The notes: generated by a model from the letters alone, not told the origin. A stretch of DNA of 34,571 nt from Crenothrix polyspora (GCF_900163755.1 NZ_FUKI01000166.1:1-34571); one strand, 5' to 3'; positions 1 through 6,753 are shown, counted from the first letter of the stretch. Made by a program: numbers and translations.

Positions 1-180
1 GGATGCTCGGATAAAATTGAAAAAGCTTTATCCGACACTTAAAGAGTGACTAAGTACTAGCTAGTACATCAAATCATATAAAAACAGGATAATAAAAATC
101 TTCAAATCATGAATGAAACGCTGTTGTGTACTACATCAAGTTAATATTTAAATCCTGTTGATTTACAATTTGGTGTACTA
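1..180 (+). mobile_element. Right end of an insertion sequence (IS630/Tc1-like suspected)
   Basis: Bases 2-49 read in one frame as DARIKLKKLYPTLKE and a stop, which resembles the C-terminal end of a transposase of the IS630 type; this is recall, not a search. The following 130 bases are non-coding and AT-rich. They contain a 14-bp palindrome (54-67, GTACTAGCTAGTAC) and three related motifs: TAGTACATCAAAT near 63, and its near-complement near 128-139 and 169-180, where the strand ends in GGTGTACTA. The coding frame of the phosphoesterase resumes directly after the TA at 179-180. IS630/Tc1 elements insert at and duplicate TA, so the boundary fits. The left end lies outside the window. Confidence 0.45.
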
Positions 181-182
181 GC

Positions 183-3100
183 TCTATTACAGGTAGAGCA
201 TTTTATCTTCGTATAGGAACAGCATCTACAGCGCATTCACCTGGTACTTTTGATTGGATTCGAGTTACTGGAGACAACACTGTAACAAAACCCATCATTA
301 GCGCAAGCCCTACAAACCTTTTATTTGGCCAACAACCCGTAGGCCAGCTAGCCAAGAAAACCGTTACCTTAAGCAACACCGGTACGGGTACATTGGATAT
401 TGGTGCGCTAACCTTCAACAGTGGCAATGTTGATTTTAAGTTTGTTGATACCAATGATTGTAACAACGCGCACCTGGTACAAAATGCCAGTTGCCAATTT
501 ACAGTTGCTTTTAATCCGACTACAGCGGGGTTAAAAGATGGTTATATCGACATACCCAGCAACGGCGCTACTGGGCGAGATTTACAGATTGGTTTAACCG
601 GAGAAGGTATTGCGGTTGATTTAAGTTTGTCTGTTACAAAATCACCACGCCCATTAGTGGCAGGTCAAGTTGGTCTCTATACTTTTGAAATTATAAATAT
701 TGGAAGAGTCCCAGCAACCGGAGTGTCATTTAAAGCTGATGCCCCAGCCGTTTTGCTTCCATCGTCTACAGCTACTCAAAAATTACCTATTAACTGTCAA
801 AACCCAACAAACTCTATTGTTTGCAATATGGGTAATATTGCTCCGAATGCTACAGTTAAACTTGAACTACTGCTTAAAACACCTGCGATTAAATTTGGTG
901 TTCAAGATAGTCCAAGCCAGAAATTTAGTGTCACTGCTACAGAAAGTGATTCAGATAAAACTAATAATCAAGTAACAACATTTACACAAACTTATCTTGC
1001 AGGAAAAGGCTTAGATTGGGAGTTTCAAGCCAAGCGTTTGGCACAAGAAACACCAACCAAGGCTTTACCTGGATGTGCATATAAGCCTATACCTGGAGGC
1101 CCTATTGCATTTAATACAACCGGAACAATCAATACCGATGGAAATCCGCGTGTCATTGGTAATGCTATGCCGATAGACTACGTTTTTGTCCTAATGTTGG
1201 AAAACCGTTCGTTCGATAGTTACTTTGGTCGCTTTCCGGAGTATTTGAAGAAAGTTCGTGGGAAAACGGCGGCGACTGATATTCGCGTCAAGCCATTTAT
1301 TAACGAGTATTCAAAAGATGGCGTGGATGTTCCAGGCACGCCTTATGATGAATTGTCAACATCAGGCGAAATAAACGCGGCTGATGCTGACTTATCATTA
1401 AATGCTAACACCCGCCGCAATGCACCTTACAACCCTGACGAGGCAGGTAAAGCACCTACTAATAAATTACAGAAACATTACTGGAAGCATCATTCTTTAG
1501 CAATACAGGCTGAGAATGGTGGTTCTGGATTGTGCGTGTCCGATACGGCGCATGACTGGTGGGCAGCGCATTTGCAATGGGATCGCGGCAGAATGGATGG
1601 ATTTTATCAATCCAACCATAATTATTGGGAAGGTGGCTCTGCGTATGTAGGTAAAAAAGATTCGTTATTGTTGGATGGTGAGCGTGCAATGCTGTATTAC
1701 GACGACCGCGATATTCCATTTTATTATTGGCTCGCAGATAACTTTGCCATTGGTGATCGTTACTTCAGCTCGTTATTAGGGCCAACTTGGGTGAATCGGG
1801 ATTATTTGTATGCCGGTACCAGTCGTGGGTTAACTTCTAATAATTCTGATAATTTTTACAAGACAATTGGTTCGGATAATCCCGGTCAGATAGGCAGTAC
1901 AGTAGTATGCTCAGCTAACGAAAAAGAATGTCCTAGTATAACGGCGGGGTCACAAAAACCTGATCCAGCTGTTCAAATTTATCCAACAACCGGCACTAAA
2001 CTAAACTACATCGCTGATTTGATGAAAGCAAGAAGCTTAAAAATCAGCTATTGGCTGAATGATCTTGAGGGTAATGTGTCAACATTAAACGGTCTCCAAA
2101 TGCCCCCAAAAGTTGGTGCTTGGACAGGAAAAGACGCTGTTTCTGATGACAATGTACGTTCTCTGAATAAGGCATCGTATGATATGACCTACACAAATCC
2201 AAACAATGTTCGGATATATGGCGGTATGACATTTAAGTCTACTAATCGACCCACCACTCTCAGAATGTCTGATCCAGGGTTTGAATTTGCACTAAAAGGA
2301 GAAGCCGATACAAGAAAGGCAAGAAATGCGATAAAACCAAATCAGCCAGCTCCGTATTCACATATTGCTCATGTTAATTTGATTGATCCAAAAATGTTGG
2401 AAGACATAAATGGCGAAGATGAACATCCACCTGGAGTACCTGCAAAAGGGCAAGCACTCGTTCATCGGGTGGTTGCGGCATTAATGGCTAATCCAGAAGT
2501 TTGGAAACGGAGCGTTTTATTTATTACCTATGACGAACATGGTGGTTTTTATGACCATGTAGAGCCACCACCTGCTTGTGAACCTGACAATTTACGGCCT
2601 AAATGGACAGGTCGTTATGGTGGCAAGCCTACTGCACTACGTCAAGTGTGCTTAGCTAGTGACGGCAGTCCAATAGACAAGTGCAATACTATCGATAGCA
2701 GCGATCCAAATTATGGTGGTGGCTTCAACCGTTACGGCGTACGTGTGCCGCTTATGGTGGTGTCACCTTGGGCTAAGCATAACCATGTATCGCACCAAAC
2801 TTACGATCACACCAGCATTCTTCGCTTTATTGAAGCACGCTTTGGTTTGCCTGCTTTGACTGATCGAGATGCTAATGCTGACCCTATGCTAGACTTTTTT
2901 GATTTCACCAACAGTGCTAACAAACTCACTGGCAAAGTGAGTACTTGGGGGAAAGAGGTGCTTCCTTCTAAATATCCCAATCAAAATCCAAATGGTGGCG
3001 TGACTAATGCTGATATTCTGAATTCAACGGTGCCCGATATATGCAAAGCAACAACGTGGTTTTCACCCGATGGTACACATTTTGGTAACAGTGTTTATCC

Positions 3101-3194
3101 AGCGCGAGATTGGTCGGATGGTATTGCGCCTCCCGCATCTTATCTCTCGGATAAAAGCACCAAAGGTATAGCCGAAGCCAACGTGCGCCGCTAA
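183..3194 (+). CDS. Phosphoesterase (phospholipase C / acid phosphatase family), 5'-truncated by the IS
   Basis: The C-terminal two thirds is a PF04185 phosphoesterase, which hydrolyses phosphate esters and is usually exported. Seen (numbering from the TTG at 393): the metal-site motif VLMLENRSFDSYFG near residues 267-280, the block GDRYFSSLLGPTWVNRDYL, the FITYDEHGGFYDHVEPP motif near 710, and the late SHQTYDHTSILRFIEARFG block. The N-terminal part looks like an ASH-type beta-sandwich (SPTNLLFGQQPVG, then a DLSLSVTK domain), common in secreted proteins. The frame stays open upstream of 393 back to the IS border at about 180, with no ATG and no signal peptide, so the original 5' end has been removed. 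A TTG at 393 or an in-frame ATG near 828 could restart translation, but neither has an obvious ribosome site. The catalytic domain is intact; export and expression are doubtful. Confidence 0.8.
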   Translation, partial: SITGRAFYLRIGTASTAHSPGTFDWIRVTGDNTVTKPIISASPTNLLFGQQPVGQLAKKTVTLSNTGTGTLDIGALTFNSGNVDFKFVDTNDCNNAHLVQNASCQFTVAFNPTTAGLKDGYIDIPSNGATGRDLQIGLTGEGIAVDLSLSVTKSPRPLVAGQVGLYTFEIINIGRVPATGVSFKADAPAVLLPSSTATQKLPINCQNPTNSIVCNMGNIAPNATVKLELLLKTPAIKFGVQDSPSQKFSVTATESDSDKTNNQVTTFTQTYLAGKGLDWEFQAKRLAQETPTKALPGCAYKPIPGGPIAFNTTGTINTDGNPRVIGNAMPIDYVFVLMLENRSFDSYFGRFPEYLKKVRGKTAATDIRVKPFINEYSKDGVDVPGTPYDELSTSGEINAADADLSLNANTRRNAPYNPDEAGKAPTNKLQKHYWKHHSLAIQAENGGSGLCVSDTAHDWWAAHLQWDRGRMDGFYQSNHNYWEGGSAYVGKKDSLLLDGERAMLYYDDRDIPFYYWLADNFAIGDRYFSSLLGPTWVNRDYLYAGTSRGLTSNNSDNFYKTIGSDNPGQIGSTVVCSANEKECPSITAGSQKPDPAVQIYPTTGTKLNYIADLMKARSLKISYWLNDLEGNVSTLNGLQMPPKVGAWTGKDAVSDDNVRSLNKASYDMTYTNPNNVRIYGGMTFKSTNRPTTLRMSDPGFEFALKGEADTRKARNAIKPNQPAPYSHIAHVNLIDPKMLEDINGEDEHPPGVPAKGQALVHRVVAALMANPEVWKRSVLFITYDEHGGFYDHVEPPPACEPDNLRPKWTGRYGGKPTALRQVCLASDGSPIDKCNTIDSSDPNYGGGFNRYGVRVPLMVVSPWAKHNHVSHQTYDHTSILRFIEARFGLPALTDRDANADPMLDFFDFTNSANKLTGKVSTWGKEVLPSKYPNQNPNGGVTNADILNSTVPDICKATTWFSPDGTHFGNSVYPARDWSDGIAPPASYLSDKSTKGIAEANVRR

Positions 3195-3206
3195 AGCTGC
3201 ATTACA

Positions 3207-3241
3207 CCCCGTTGCCAAACAGTGTTTGGCAACGGGGTTTT
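3207..3241 (+). terminator. Perfect palindrome followed by T4, copy A of the GTTGCCAAACA repeat
   Basis: CCCCGTTGCCAAACA, a single G, then the exact reverse complement TGTTTGGCAACGGGG and TTTT. The 15-bp perfect stem with a T run, 13 bases after the phosphoesterase stop, looks like a rho-independent terminator. The core (3211-3233) is also a repeat found at 4148, 5330 and, decayed, near 6112 and 6754. Confidence 0.7.
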
Positions 3242-3252
3242 AGCCAGGTAGA

Positions 3253-3275
3253 TCGGGCATGTTTTTTATGCCCGA
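3253..3275. repeat. Hairpin TCGGGCAT / ATGCCCGA
   Basis: Perfect 8-bp arms around a T-rich 7-base loop, in the gap between the phosphoesterase terminator and the first TA module. No coding sequence was seen between 3242 and 3499. Function unknown; it may be a second terminator or a fragment of an interspersed repeat. Confidence 0.4.
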
Positions 3276-3390
3276 CATTTACGGTGTTTTTAACGATTAC
3301 GGCCTTTGGGCTTACTTATTGTTTGCTCATCGGACACTGCTGATGGGCAGCGATAAAGCTGTTGCCCAACCTACGCTCTGTCATTAAACG

Positions 3391-3424
3391 AACTGCCCTT
3401 GGGTAACTTTTGGGCGGTTTTTTT
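3391..3424 (+). terminator. Terminator-like hairpin upstream of the first TA module
   Basis: AACTGCCC at 3391-3398 pairs with GGGCGGTTT at 3412-3420, with one G-T pair, and runs into a T tract ending at 3424. It would insulate the TA module starting at 3500 from upstream reading. Confidence 0.5.
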
Positions 3425-3499
3425 GTTTAGGGTACTTATTAAAAAACATTGTCCACGTTACAATTGCCGGTAAAACTACCCAACTTGGAGAATCATCCA

Positions 3500-3724
3500 A
3501 TGTCCACCACAACCGAAATTCTCTTACAGCAAGCCATACAACTTCCGGTTAATGATCGTGCAGCCTTAATTGAGGGACTTATTGTTAGCTTAGATAAACC
3601 AGACCCTTCACTGGATTCCTTATGGCTAAAAGAAGCCGAAAGCCGTCTTGATGCCTACCGTTCAGGTGAAATTGATGCTATTGATGCCGAGCAAGTGTTT
3701 ACTGAGCTGGGTAAACGCATTTGA
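3500..3724 (+). CDS. Antitoxin, addiction-module component family (module 1)
   Basis: A 74-residue protein of the PF09720 / TIGR02574 type (short unstable antitoxins paired with ParE/RelE toxins). Seen: the N-terminal ILLQQAIQLPVNDRAALIEGL helix region and the acidic C-terminal half with the LWLKEAESRLDAYRSGEI motif typical of the family. The start is the ATG at 3500 because GGAG lies 9 bases upstream (3487-3490); a longer in-frame TTG start at 3449 has no support. Its stop overlaps the toxin start by 4 bases (TTGA), so the two are co-translated. It is expected to bind and neutralise the toxin and to repress the operon. It is a paralogue of the gene at 4229. Confidence 0.85.
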   Translation: MSTTTEILLQQAIQLPVNDRAALIEGLIVSLDKPDPSLDSLWLKEAESRLDAYRSGEIDAIDAEQVFTELGKRI

Positions 3725-4014
3725 AAGTCAGATTTTTACGTCCCGCAAGCAGGGAGCTTAGTGAAGCTGTGCGGTATTACAACGCACAAAAAGTGCGATT
3801 GGGCGAAGAGTTTCGTGACGAAGCCTTTGAAACAATAGGCCGCATCAAGGAATTCCCGCTGGCATGGCATCCTTTAAGTGAAACCATTAGACGATGTCAG
3901 ATGCGTCGTTTCCCATATGGGTTAATTTACGAGCCTTCCGAGTCTGAAATTGTCATCATTGCCGTTGCTCATATTCATCAAGAACCTGAGTATTGGCGAA
4001 TTCGGAGGCAATAA
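3721..4014 (+). CDS. ParE/RelE-family toxin (module 1)
   Basis: A 97-residue protein of the RelE/ParE superfamily (PF05016). Seen: N-terminal KVRFLRPASRELSEAVRYYN, the mid-protein ETIRRCQMRRFPYGLIYE strand pair typical of ParE-like folds, and a C-terminal VAHIHQEPEYW strand. The start is a TTG at 3721 overlapping the antitoxin stop. Whether it attacks gyrase (ParE-like) or ribosome-bound mRNA (RelE-like) cannot be told from sequence. No truncation is seen. It is colinear over its length with the toxin at 4450, so the two modules are tandem paralogues that have diverged. Confidence 0.85.
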   Translation: MKVRFLRPASRELSEAVRYYNAQKVRLGEEFRDEAFETIGRIKEFPLAWHPLSETIRRCQMRRFPYGLIYEPSESEIVIIAVAHIHQEPEYWRIRRQ

Positions 4015-4067
4015 AACACCCCAACTTCCCATCATTCAATTAACTGTCCTTGAGTCAAAACTCGTAA

Positions 4068-4092
4068 GGTGGTTTCGCGCCAGTAAACCACC
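4068..4092. repeat. REP-like hairpin GGTGGTTT / AAACCACC, copy 1
   Basis: Perfect 8-bp arms around CGCGCCAGT, set in a longer block (about 4048-4110) that reads CTCGTAAGGTGGTTTCGCGC. A matching copy lies at 34288-34313 in another intergenic region, so this is an interspersed repeat and not part of the TA module. Confidence 0.6.
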
Positions 4093-4147
4093 ACAATCCG
4101 ATACGCCTGGTTATGAGTGAACGGTAGTACCATAAGATAAGCCACCC

Positions 4148-4170
4148 GTTGCCAAACAGTGTTTGGCAAC
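4148..4170. repeat. GTTGCCAAACA palindrome, copy B
   Basis: Perfect 11-bp arms around a single G, identical in the core to the copy at 3211-3233. It lies 58 bases before the second TA module. Here no T run follows, so a terminator role is less clear than for copy A. Confidence 0.75.
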
Positions 4171-4228
4171 GTGGTAATCTATCCACTAAAATTCGAAATC
4201 TAAATTTTGCCAAAAATAAGGTGGAAAC

Positions 4229-4453
4229 ATGTCAATTTCAACTGAAGTCATCTTGCACGATGCACTGACTTTACCCGCAGTAGAACGAGTAAAAATTATA
4301 GACCAACTCCTATCTAGCTTAGATGAAGCAGATACCCGACTAGATACAATATGGGCTGAAGAAGCTGAAACACGACTGGATGCCTTTGAGCGAGGTGAAA
4401 TCCGAAGCATTCCGCTTGAAGATATTTTGGCGCGTTACCAGAGGGCTAAATGA
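4229..4453 (+). CDS. Antitoxin, addiction-module component family (module 2)
   Basis: A 74-residue paralogue of the antitoxin at 3500 (PF09720 type). Seen: VILHDALTLPAVERVKIIDQL in the N-terminal half, then IWAEEAETRLDAFERGEI, which aligns with the same motif in module 1. The start is the ATG at 4229, with AAGGTGG about 7 bases upstream. It overlaps the toxin by 4 bases (ATGA). Role as in module 1: toxin neutraliser and probable autorepressor. The conserved length with many substitutions suggests an old duplication or separate acquisition, not a recent copy. Confidence 0.85.
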   Translation: MSISTEVILHDALTLPAVERVKIIDQLLSSLDEADTRLDTIWAEEAETRLDAFERGEIRSIPLEDILARYQRAK

Positions 4454-4746
4454 AGGTCTCCTTTCTTGAACCTGCCGAAAAGGAGTTGCAGGAAACCATT
4501 GATTATTACCAAGAGCAGCGGCAAGGCTTGGGTGATGAATTTTTAGTGGAAATCTTACTGACGCTAGAGCATATCGAAATGCACCCACAGGCGTGGCCTC
4601 AACTGTCAAAGAGAACGCGGCGCTGTCGAACTCGGCGTTTTCCTTACGGTGTTGTATATCGCTTACAGGATGACGGAATTCTTGTGGTGGCAGTTTCGCA
4701 TTTACACCGCAAACCGCTGTATTGGCTGAATCGGCTCACAGATTGA
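4450..4746 (+). CDS. ParE/RelE-family toxin (module 2)
   Basis: A 98-residue RelE/ParE-superfamily toxin, intact. Seen: KVSFLEPAEKELQETIDYYQ at the N terminus, the core RTRRCRTRRFPYGVVYRL and the C-terminal VAVSHLHRKPLYW, each matching the toxin at 3721 block by block. ATG start overlapping the antitoxin stop. The target (gyrase or mRNA) is not visible. With module 1 it forms a tandem pair of related modules, which raises the question of cross-neutralisation. Confidence 0.85.
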   Translation: MKVSFLEPAEKELQETIDYYQEQRQGLGDEFLVEILLTLEHIEMHPQAWPQLSKRTRRCRTRRFPYGVVYRLQDDGILVVAVSHLHRKPLYWLNRLTD

Positions 4747-4756
4747 AATTAGCTAA

Positions 4757-4855
4757 ATTCGTAATATTGAAATTCACCATGATGATTTATTAGCGGACTG
4801 GCAGTTGGCTGTTAACGGCAAAAAACCATTTCCAATTCGAGGTCTTGACCAATGA
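4757..4855 (+). pseudogene. C-terminal remnant of a DUF4160-type gene
   Basis: An open stretch after a TAA at 4754 reads IRNIEIHHDDLLADWQLAVN and then KKPFPIRGLDQ with a stop at 4853-4855. This resembles the C-terminal end of DUF4160 proteins, which normally sit directly upstream of a DUF2442 gene. The remnant's stop overlaps the DUF2442 ATG at 4852 by 4 bases, as in a two-gene operon. The N-terminal part of the domain is missing; the space is occupied by the toxin gene ending at 4746. Confidence 0.55.
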
Positions 4856-5100
4856 ATATTGCAGAAATTATTCCGCAAGATGATTATTTACTGTACATCA
4901 AAGCTGAAGATGGGCAAGTCGGCCTTTTTGATATAAAACCTTATCTTGATTCAGATGTTTTTGCACCGTTAAAAGACAGGGGCGAATTTGAACGTATTTA
5001 CAATGGCAAATATTTTATTGAATGGGACTGTGGGGCAGATATTTCTGCCGATACTATCCAAGCACGATGGAAAAATTTAGGATTACCTTTTGTGAGATAA
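4852..5100 (+). CDS. DUF2442 protein
   Basis: 82 residues, the usual size for DUF2442 (PF10387). Seen: YLLYIKAEDGQVGLFDIKPY, then the FAPLKDRGEFERI segment and the conserved end FIEWDCGADISADTIQARW. The biochemical role of the family is not established; it is often found next to DUF4160, and the pair has been suspected to be TA-like. Here the DUF4160 partner is only a fragment, so this gene is an orphan. The next gene starts 3 bases downstream, suggesting one transcript. Confidence 0.8.
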   Translation: MNIAEIIPQDDYLLYIKAEDGQVGLFDIKPYLDSDVFAPLKDRGEFERIYNGKYFIEWDCGADISADTIQARWKNLGLPFVR

Positions 5101-5103
5101 ATA

Positions 5104-5307
5104 ATGAAATATCGTGCGATGCTAAAACAAGTAGATGGATGGTGGATAGGTTGGCTTATTGATTTACCTGGTGTTAATGCCCAAGAAAAAAGTAAGGAGG
5201 CGTGTTTGCAATCCTTACAAATTGGTGCCCAGGATATGTTGTCAATACCGGTTACTTTTGAAGAAAACACCCTAATGGCAATTATCGAAATTCCTGAGGC
5301 GGCATAA
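5104..5307 (+). CDS. HicB-like orphan antitoxin
   Basis: 67 residues with the HicB partial RNase H-like N terminus: MKYRAMLKQVDGWWIGWLID then LPGVNAQEKSKEACLQSLQ, matching the usual Y-x-A-x-x-x-x-x-G-x-W-x-G-x-x-x-x-x-PG pattern. No DNA-binding domain follows; the protein ends after MAIIEIPEAA. No HicA toxin (short double-stranded RNA-binding type) is seen on either side. Its 3' end from 5275 on is duplicated at 6058. Probably a stranded antitoxin, or a standalone HicB-fold protein. Confidence 0.7.
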   Translation: MKYRAMLKQVDGWWIGWLIDLPGVNAQEKSKEACLQSLQIGAQDMLSIPVTFEENTLMAIIEIPEAA

Positions 5308-5367
5308 CCCGTAAGATGATTAGTTACACGTTGCCAAACAGTGTTTGGCAACGGGGTTTTAGCCAAT
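5275..5367 (+). repeat. Direct repeat, copy 1 (3' end of the HicB-like gene plus palindrome)
   Basis: Starts at ATGGCAATTATCGAAAT and runs through the gene's stop, the AAGATGATTAGTTACACG spacer and the palindrome to GGTTTTAGCCA. A second copy at 6058-6148 matches at most positions. The two flank the HigB-HigA module. Confidence 0.8.
5330..5356. repeat. GTTGCCAAACA palindrome, copy C
   Basis: Perfect 11-bp arms (5330-5352) around G, followed by GGGGTTTTAGCCA as in copy A. It lies 22 bases after the HicB-like stop and could end that transcript, although the CCCC that completes the stem in copy A is missing. Confidence 0.75.
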
Positions 5368-5374
5368 GCCAGTT

Positions 5375-5416
5375 AATATCAAAATAATTTGATAATTATC
5401 TAACTATTTTGATATT
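5375..5416 (+). promoter_or_regulatory. Nested dyad, probable operator of the HigBA module
   Basis: AATATCAAAAT (5375-5385) and its exact reverse complement ATTTTGATATT (5406-5416) flank the self-complementary GATAATTATC (5391-5400). All are centred on the same point, 5395/5396. The block ends 9 bases before the HigB start. HigA-type XRE antitoxins are known to repress their own operon at palindromes in the promoter, so this is the expected binding site. Confidence 0.65.
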
Positions 5417-5425
5417 CTTTGTCTA

Positions 5426-5749
5426 ATGAAAAAATTACGCTTTATAGGCTCCAGCTTGGATGACCTTAAAAATTTCCCCCTTGAAGCACGTCGTGAAGCA
5501 GGGTTTGAACTGGATACAGTGCAGCGTGGCAACATGCCGTCCGATTTTAAGCCGCTACTGACAGTGGGTTCTGGCGTATATGAGATACGCATACATGCAC
5601 TGGGCGAGTGGCGAATAATTTATGTCGCCAAGTTCGATGATGCCGTCTACGTACTACATGCTTTTCAAAAAAAGACCCAAAAAACCCAGCATGAAGATAT
5701 TGAGCTGGCCAAACGTCGATATAAACAACTGAGAACCTCCGATGAATGA
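5426..5749 (+). CDS. higB: HigB/Gp49-like toxin
   Basis: 107 residues of the phage-derived Gp49-like / HigB toxin family (PF05973), ribosome-dependent mRNA cutters by family knowledge. Seen: KKLRFIGSSLDDLKNFP, the core VGSGVYEIRIHALGEWRIIY, and VYVLHAFQKKTQKTQHEDIE with the lysine-rich segment usual in this family before the last helix. The toxin gene comes first and the antitoxin second, the reverse of most type II modules and normal for higBA. It overlaps the antitoxin by 8 bases. The start at 5426 follows the dyad operator closely. Confidence 0.82.
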   Translation: MKKLRFIGSSLDDLKNFPLEARREAGFELDTVQRGNMPSDFKPLLTVGSGVYEIRIHALGEWRIIYVAKFDDAVYVLHAFQKKTQKTQHEDIELAKRRYKQLRTSDE

Positions 5750-6023
5750 AGACCCTGTCATTGAATCATCCGGCAATGTGTTTACCGATCTCGGCTTTTC
5801 TCTAGAAGAAGCCACCTTGTTGGCGATGCGTGCTGAATTAATGGCCAAATTACGCGAAACCATTGCTGAAAAGGGCTGGACGCAAATTCAGGCAGCTGAA
5901 CAGCTGGGTATCGGGCAATCCCGTGTGTCTGATTTGGTGCGTGGCAAATGGGAAAAATTTAGCCTGGATATGCTGGTAACACTGGCAACACGCGTCGGTC
6001 GTCAGGTTGAGCTATCAGTCTGA
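5742..6023 (+). CDS. higA: HigA-like XRE antitoxin
   Basis: 93 residues with an XRE helix-turn-helix at about 46-70 (WTQIQAAEQLGIGQSRVSDL), followed by LVTLATRVGRQVELSV. It is of the HigA2 / COG5606 type paired with Gp49-like toxins. Start ATG at 5742 inside the end of the toxin gene. It should bind the toxin and also the dyad at 5375-5416 to repress the operon. The module appears intact, the only fully intact toxin-antitoxin pair between the DUF2442 gene and gmk. Confidence 0.82.
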   Translation: MNEDPVIESSGNVFTDLGFSLEEATLLAMRAELMAKLRETIAEKGWTQIQAAEQLGIGQSRVSDLVRGKWEKFSLDMLVTLATRVGRQVELSV

Positions 6024-6057
6024 TGGGGCATTACAAAACTATTATTGAATGCCGTGG

Positions 6058-6148
6058 ATGGCAATTATCGAAATCCCCGAGGCTGCATAACCTTCAAGAT
6101 GATTAGTTACACGCTAAGCACTGTTTGGCAACGTGGTTTTAGCCACAA
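6058..6148 (+). repeat. Direct repeat, copy 2 (duplicated HicB gene tail, decayed palindrome D)
   Basis: ATGGCAATTATCGAAAT, GATGATTAGTTACACG and CTGTTTGGCAACGTGG are shared with 5275-5367. The left palindrome arm has decayed to GCTAAGCA near 6113-6120. There is no HicB coding sequence upstream, so only the tail was copied. The spacing between copies is 783 bases and encloses the operator and higBA. Confidence 0.75.
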
Positions 6149-6157
6149 TTTAATAGG

Positions 6158-6441
6158 TCACGCTTGATAAACATCATCATGACTACCCACATTTACCAAA
6201 ATAATTTCCTTTTCAGTAATAATCATTTCCAAAGTTATACACGATAATTGAGATTAATAGATACTGAATGCAAAGCCGCCAACTTACCTTTTAATGGGTG
6301 AAGCCGTAGTGATGGATGATAAGGATTTTGAGCCAATAAAAGCAATGTTCTGCGATACGGCTCTTTTAACTCAGAATGTTGCTTGGCAAAACGCTTGGCG
6401 CATTTTTTATAACTGTCAGTAAAAACTAAGGTGTAACTCAT
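6158..6441 (-). pseudogene. RelE/StbE-type toxin, frameshifted
   Basis: The first 68 codons give MSYTLVFTDSYKKCAKRFAK through HPLKGKLAALHSVSINLNYR and then V-stop at 6235. This is a normal RelE/StbE-like toxin up to its late beta strands. Directly after the stop, another frame continues ITLEMIITEKEIILVNVGSH then DDVYQA and a stop at 6158-6160, which is the expected end of the family. Removing two bases (GT in CGTGTATAAC, about 6238-6241) restores one open frame of about 93 residues. The toxin has therefore lost its C-terminal strands and is probably inactive. It overlaps its antitoxin by 4 bases (ATGA). Confidence 0.8.
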
Positions 6442-6686
6442 TCGCCAAATAGCTCGTTAACATGCTCTTCAATGCTATTTTTACTGAATCGACCTGCTGC
6501 AACATCTTGCTGTGCTTCATAAAATGCCGCTTCCAACTCCATTTCTCGCAAATAACGGTAATGCGCCATCTTCATTACCACAAAGCTTTCCTTACCACGT
6601 ACGGTAATAACAACTTCTGGTTGGGTACTTAAGCTTTCTTCCAAACAGGCAATGCCTTTGGTTTTTAAATCGTTAGCTGTAATCAT
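6438..6686 (-). CDS. Phd/YefM-family antitoxin
   Basis: 82 residues from the ATG at 6684-6686: MITANDLKTKGIACLEESLS then TVRGKESFVVMKMAHYRYLR and the acidic tail FSKNSIEEHVNELFGE. This matches prevent-host-death type antitoxins paired with RelE/StbE toxins. AAGG sits about 8 bases upstream of this ATG, so it is preferred to the longer frame starting at 6761. It is complete and in frame, while its partner toxin is frameshifted, so it is now an antitoxin without a working toxin. It may still repress its promoter or neutralise related toxins. Confidence 0.8.
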   Translation of the reverse strand: MITANDLKTKGIACLEESLSTQPEVVITVRGKESFVVMKMAHYRYLREMELEAAFYEAQQDVAAGRFSKNSIEEHVNELFGE

Positions 6687-6753
6687 GTAAATAACCTTAT
6701 TAATCGTACGGTTAAGTATAGGGTTAGCCGAGCTATTAATCAATAAAATGACT

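Noticed and set aside
203-466. 87-codon minus-strand frame
   Set aside because: Shadow of the phosphoesterase N-terminal domain on the opposite strand.
3207-5356. CRISPR array from repeated 23-mers
   Set aside because: Spacing is 0.9-1.2 kb and filled with genes; there are no regular spacers and no cas genes.
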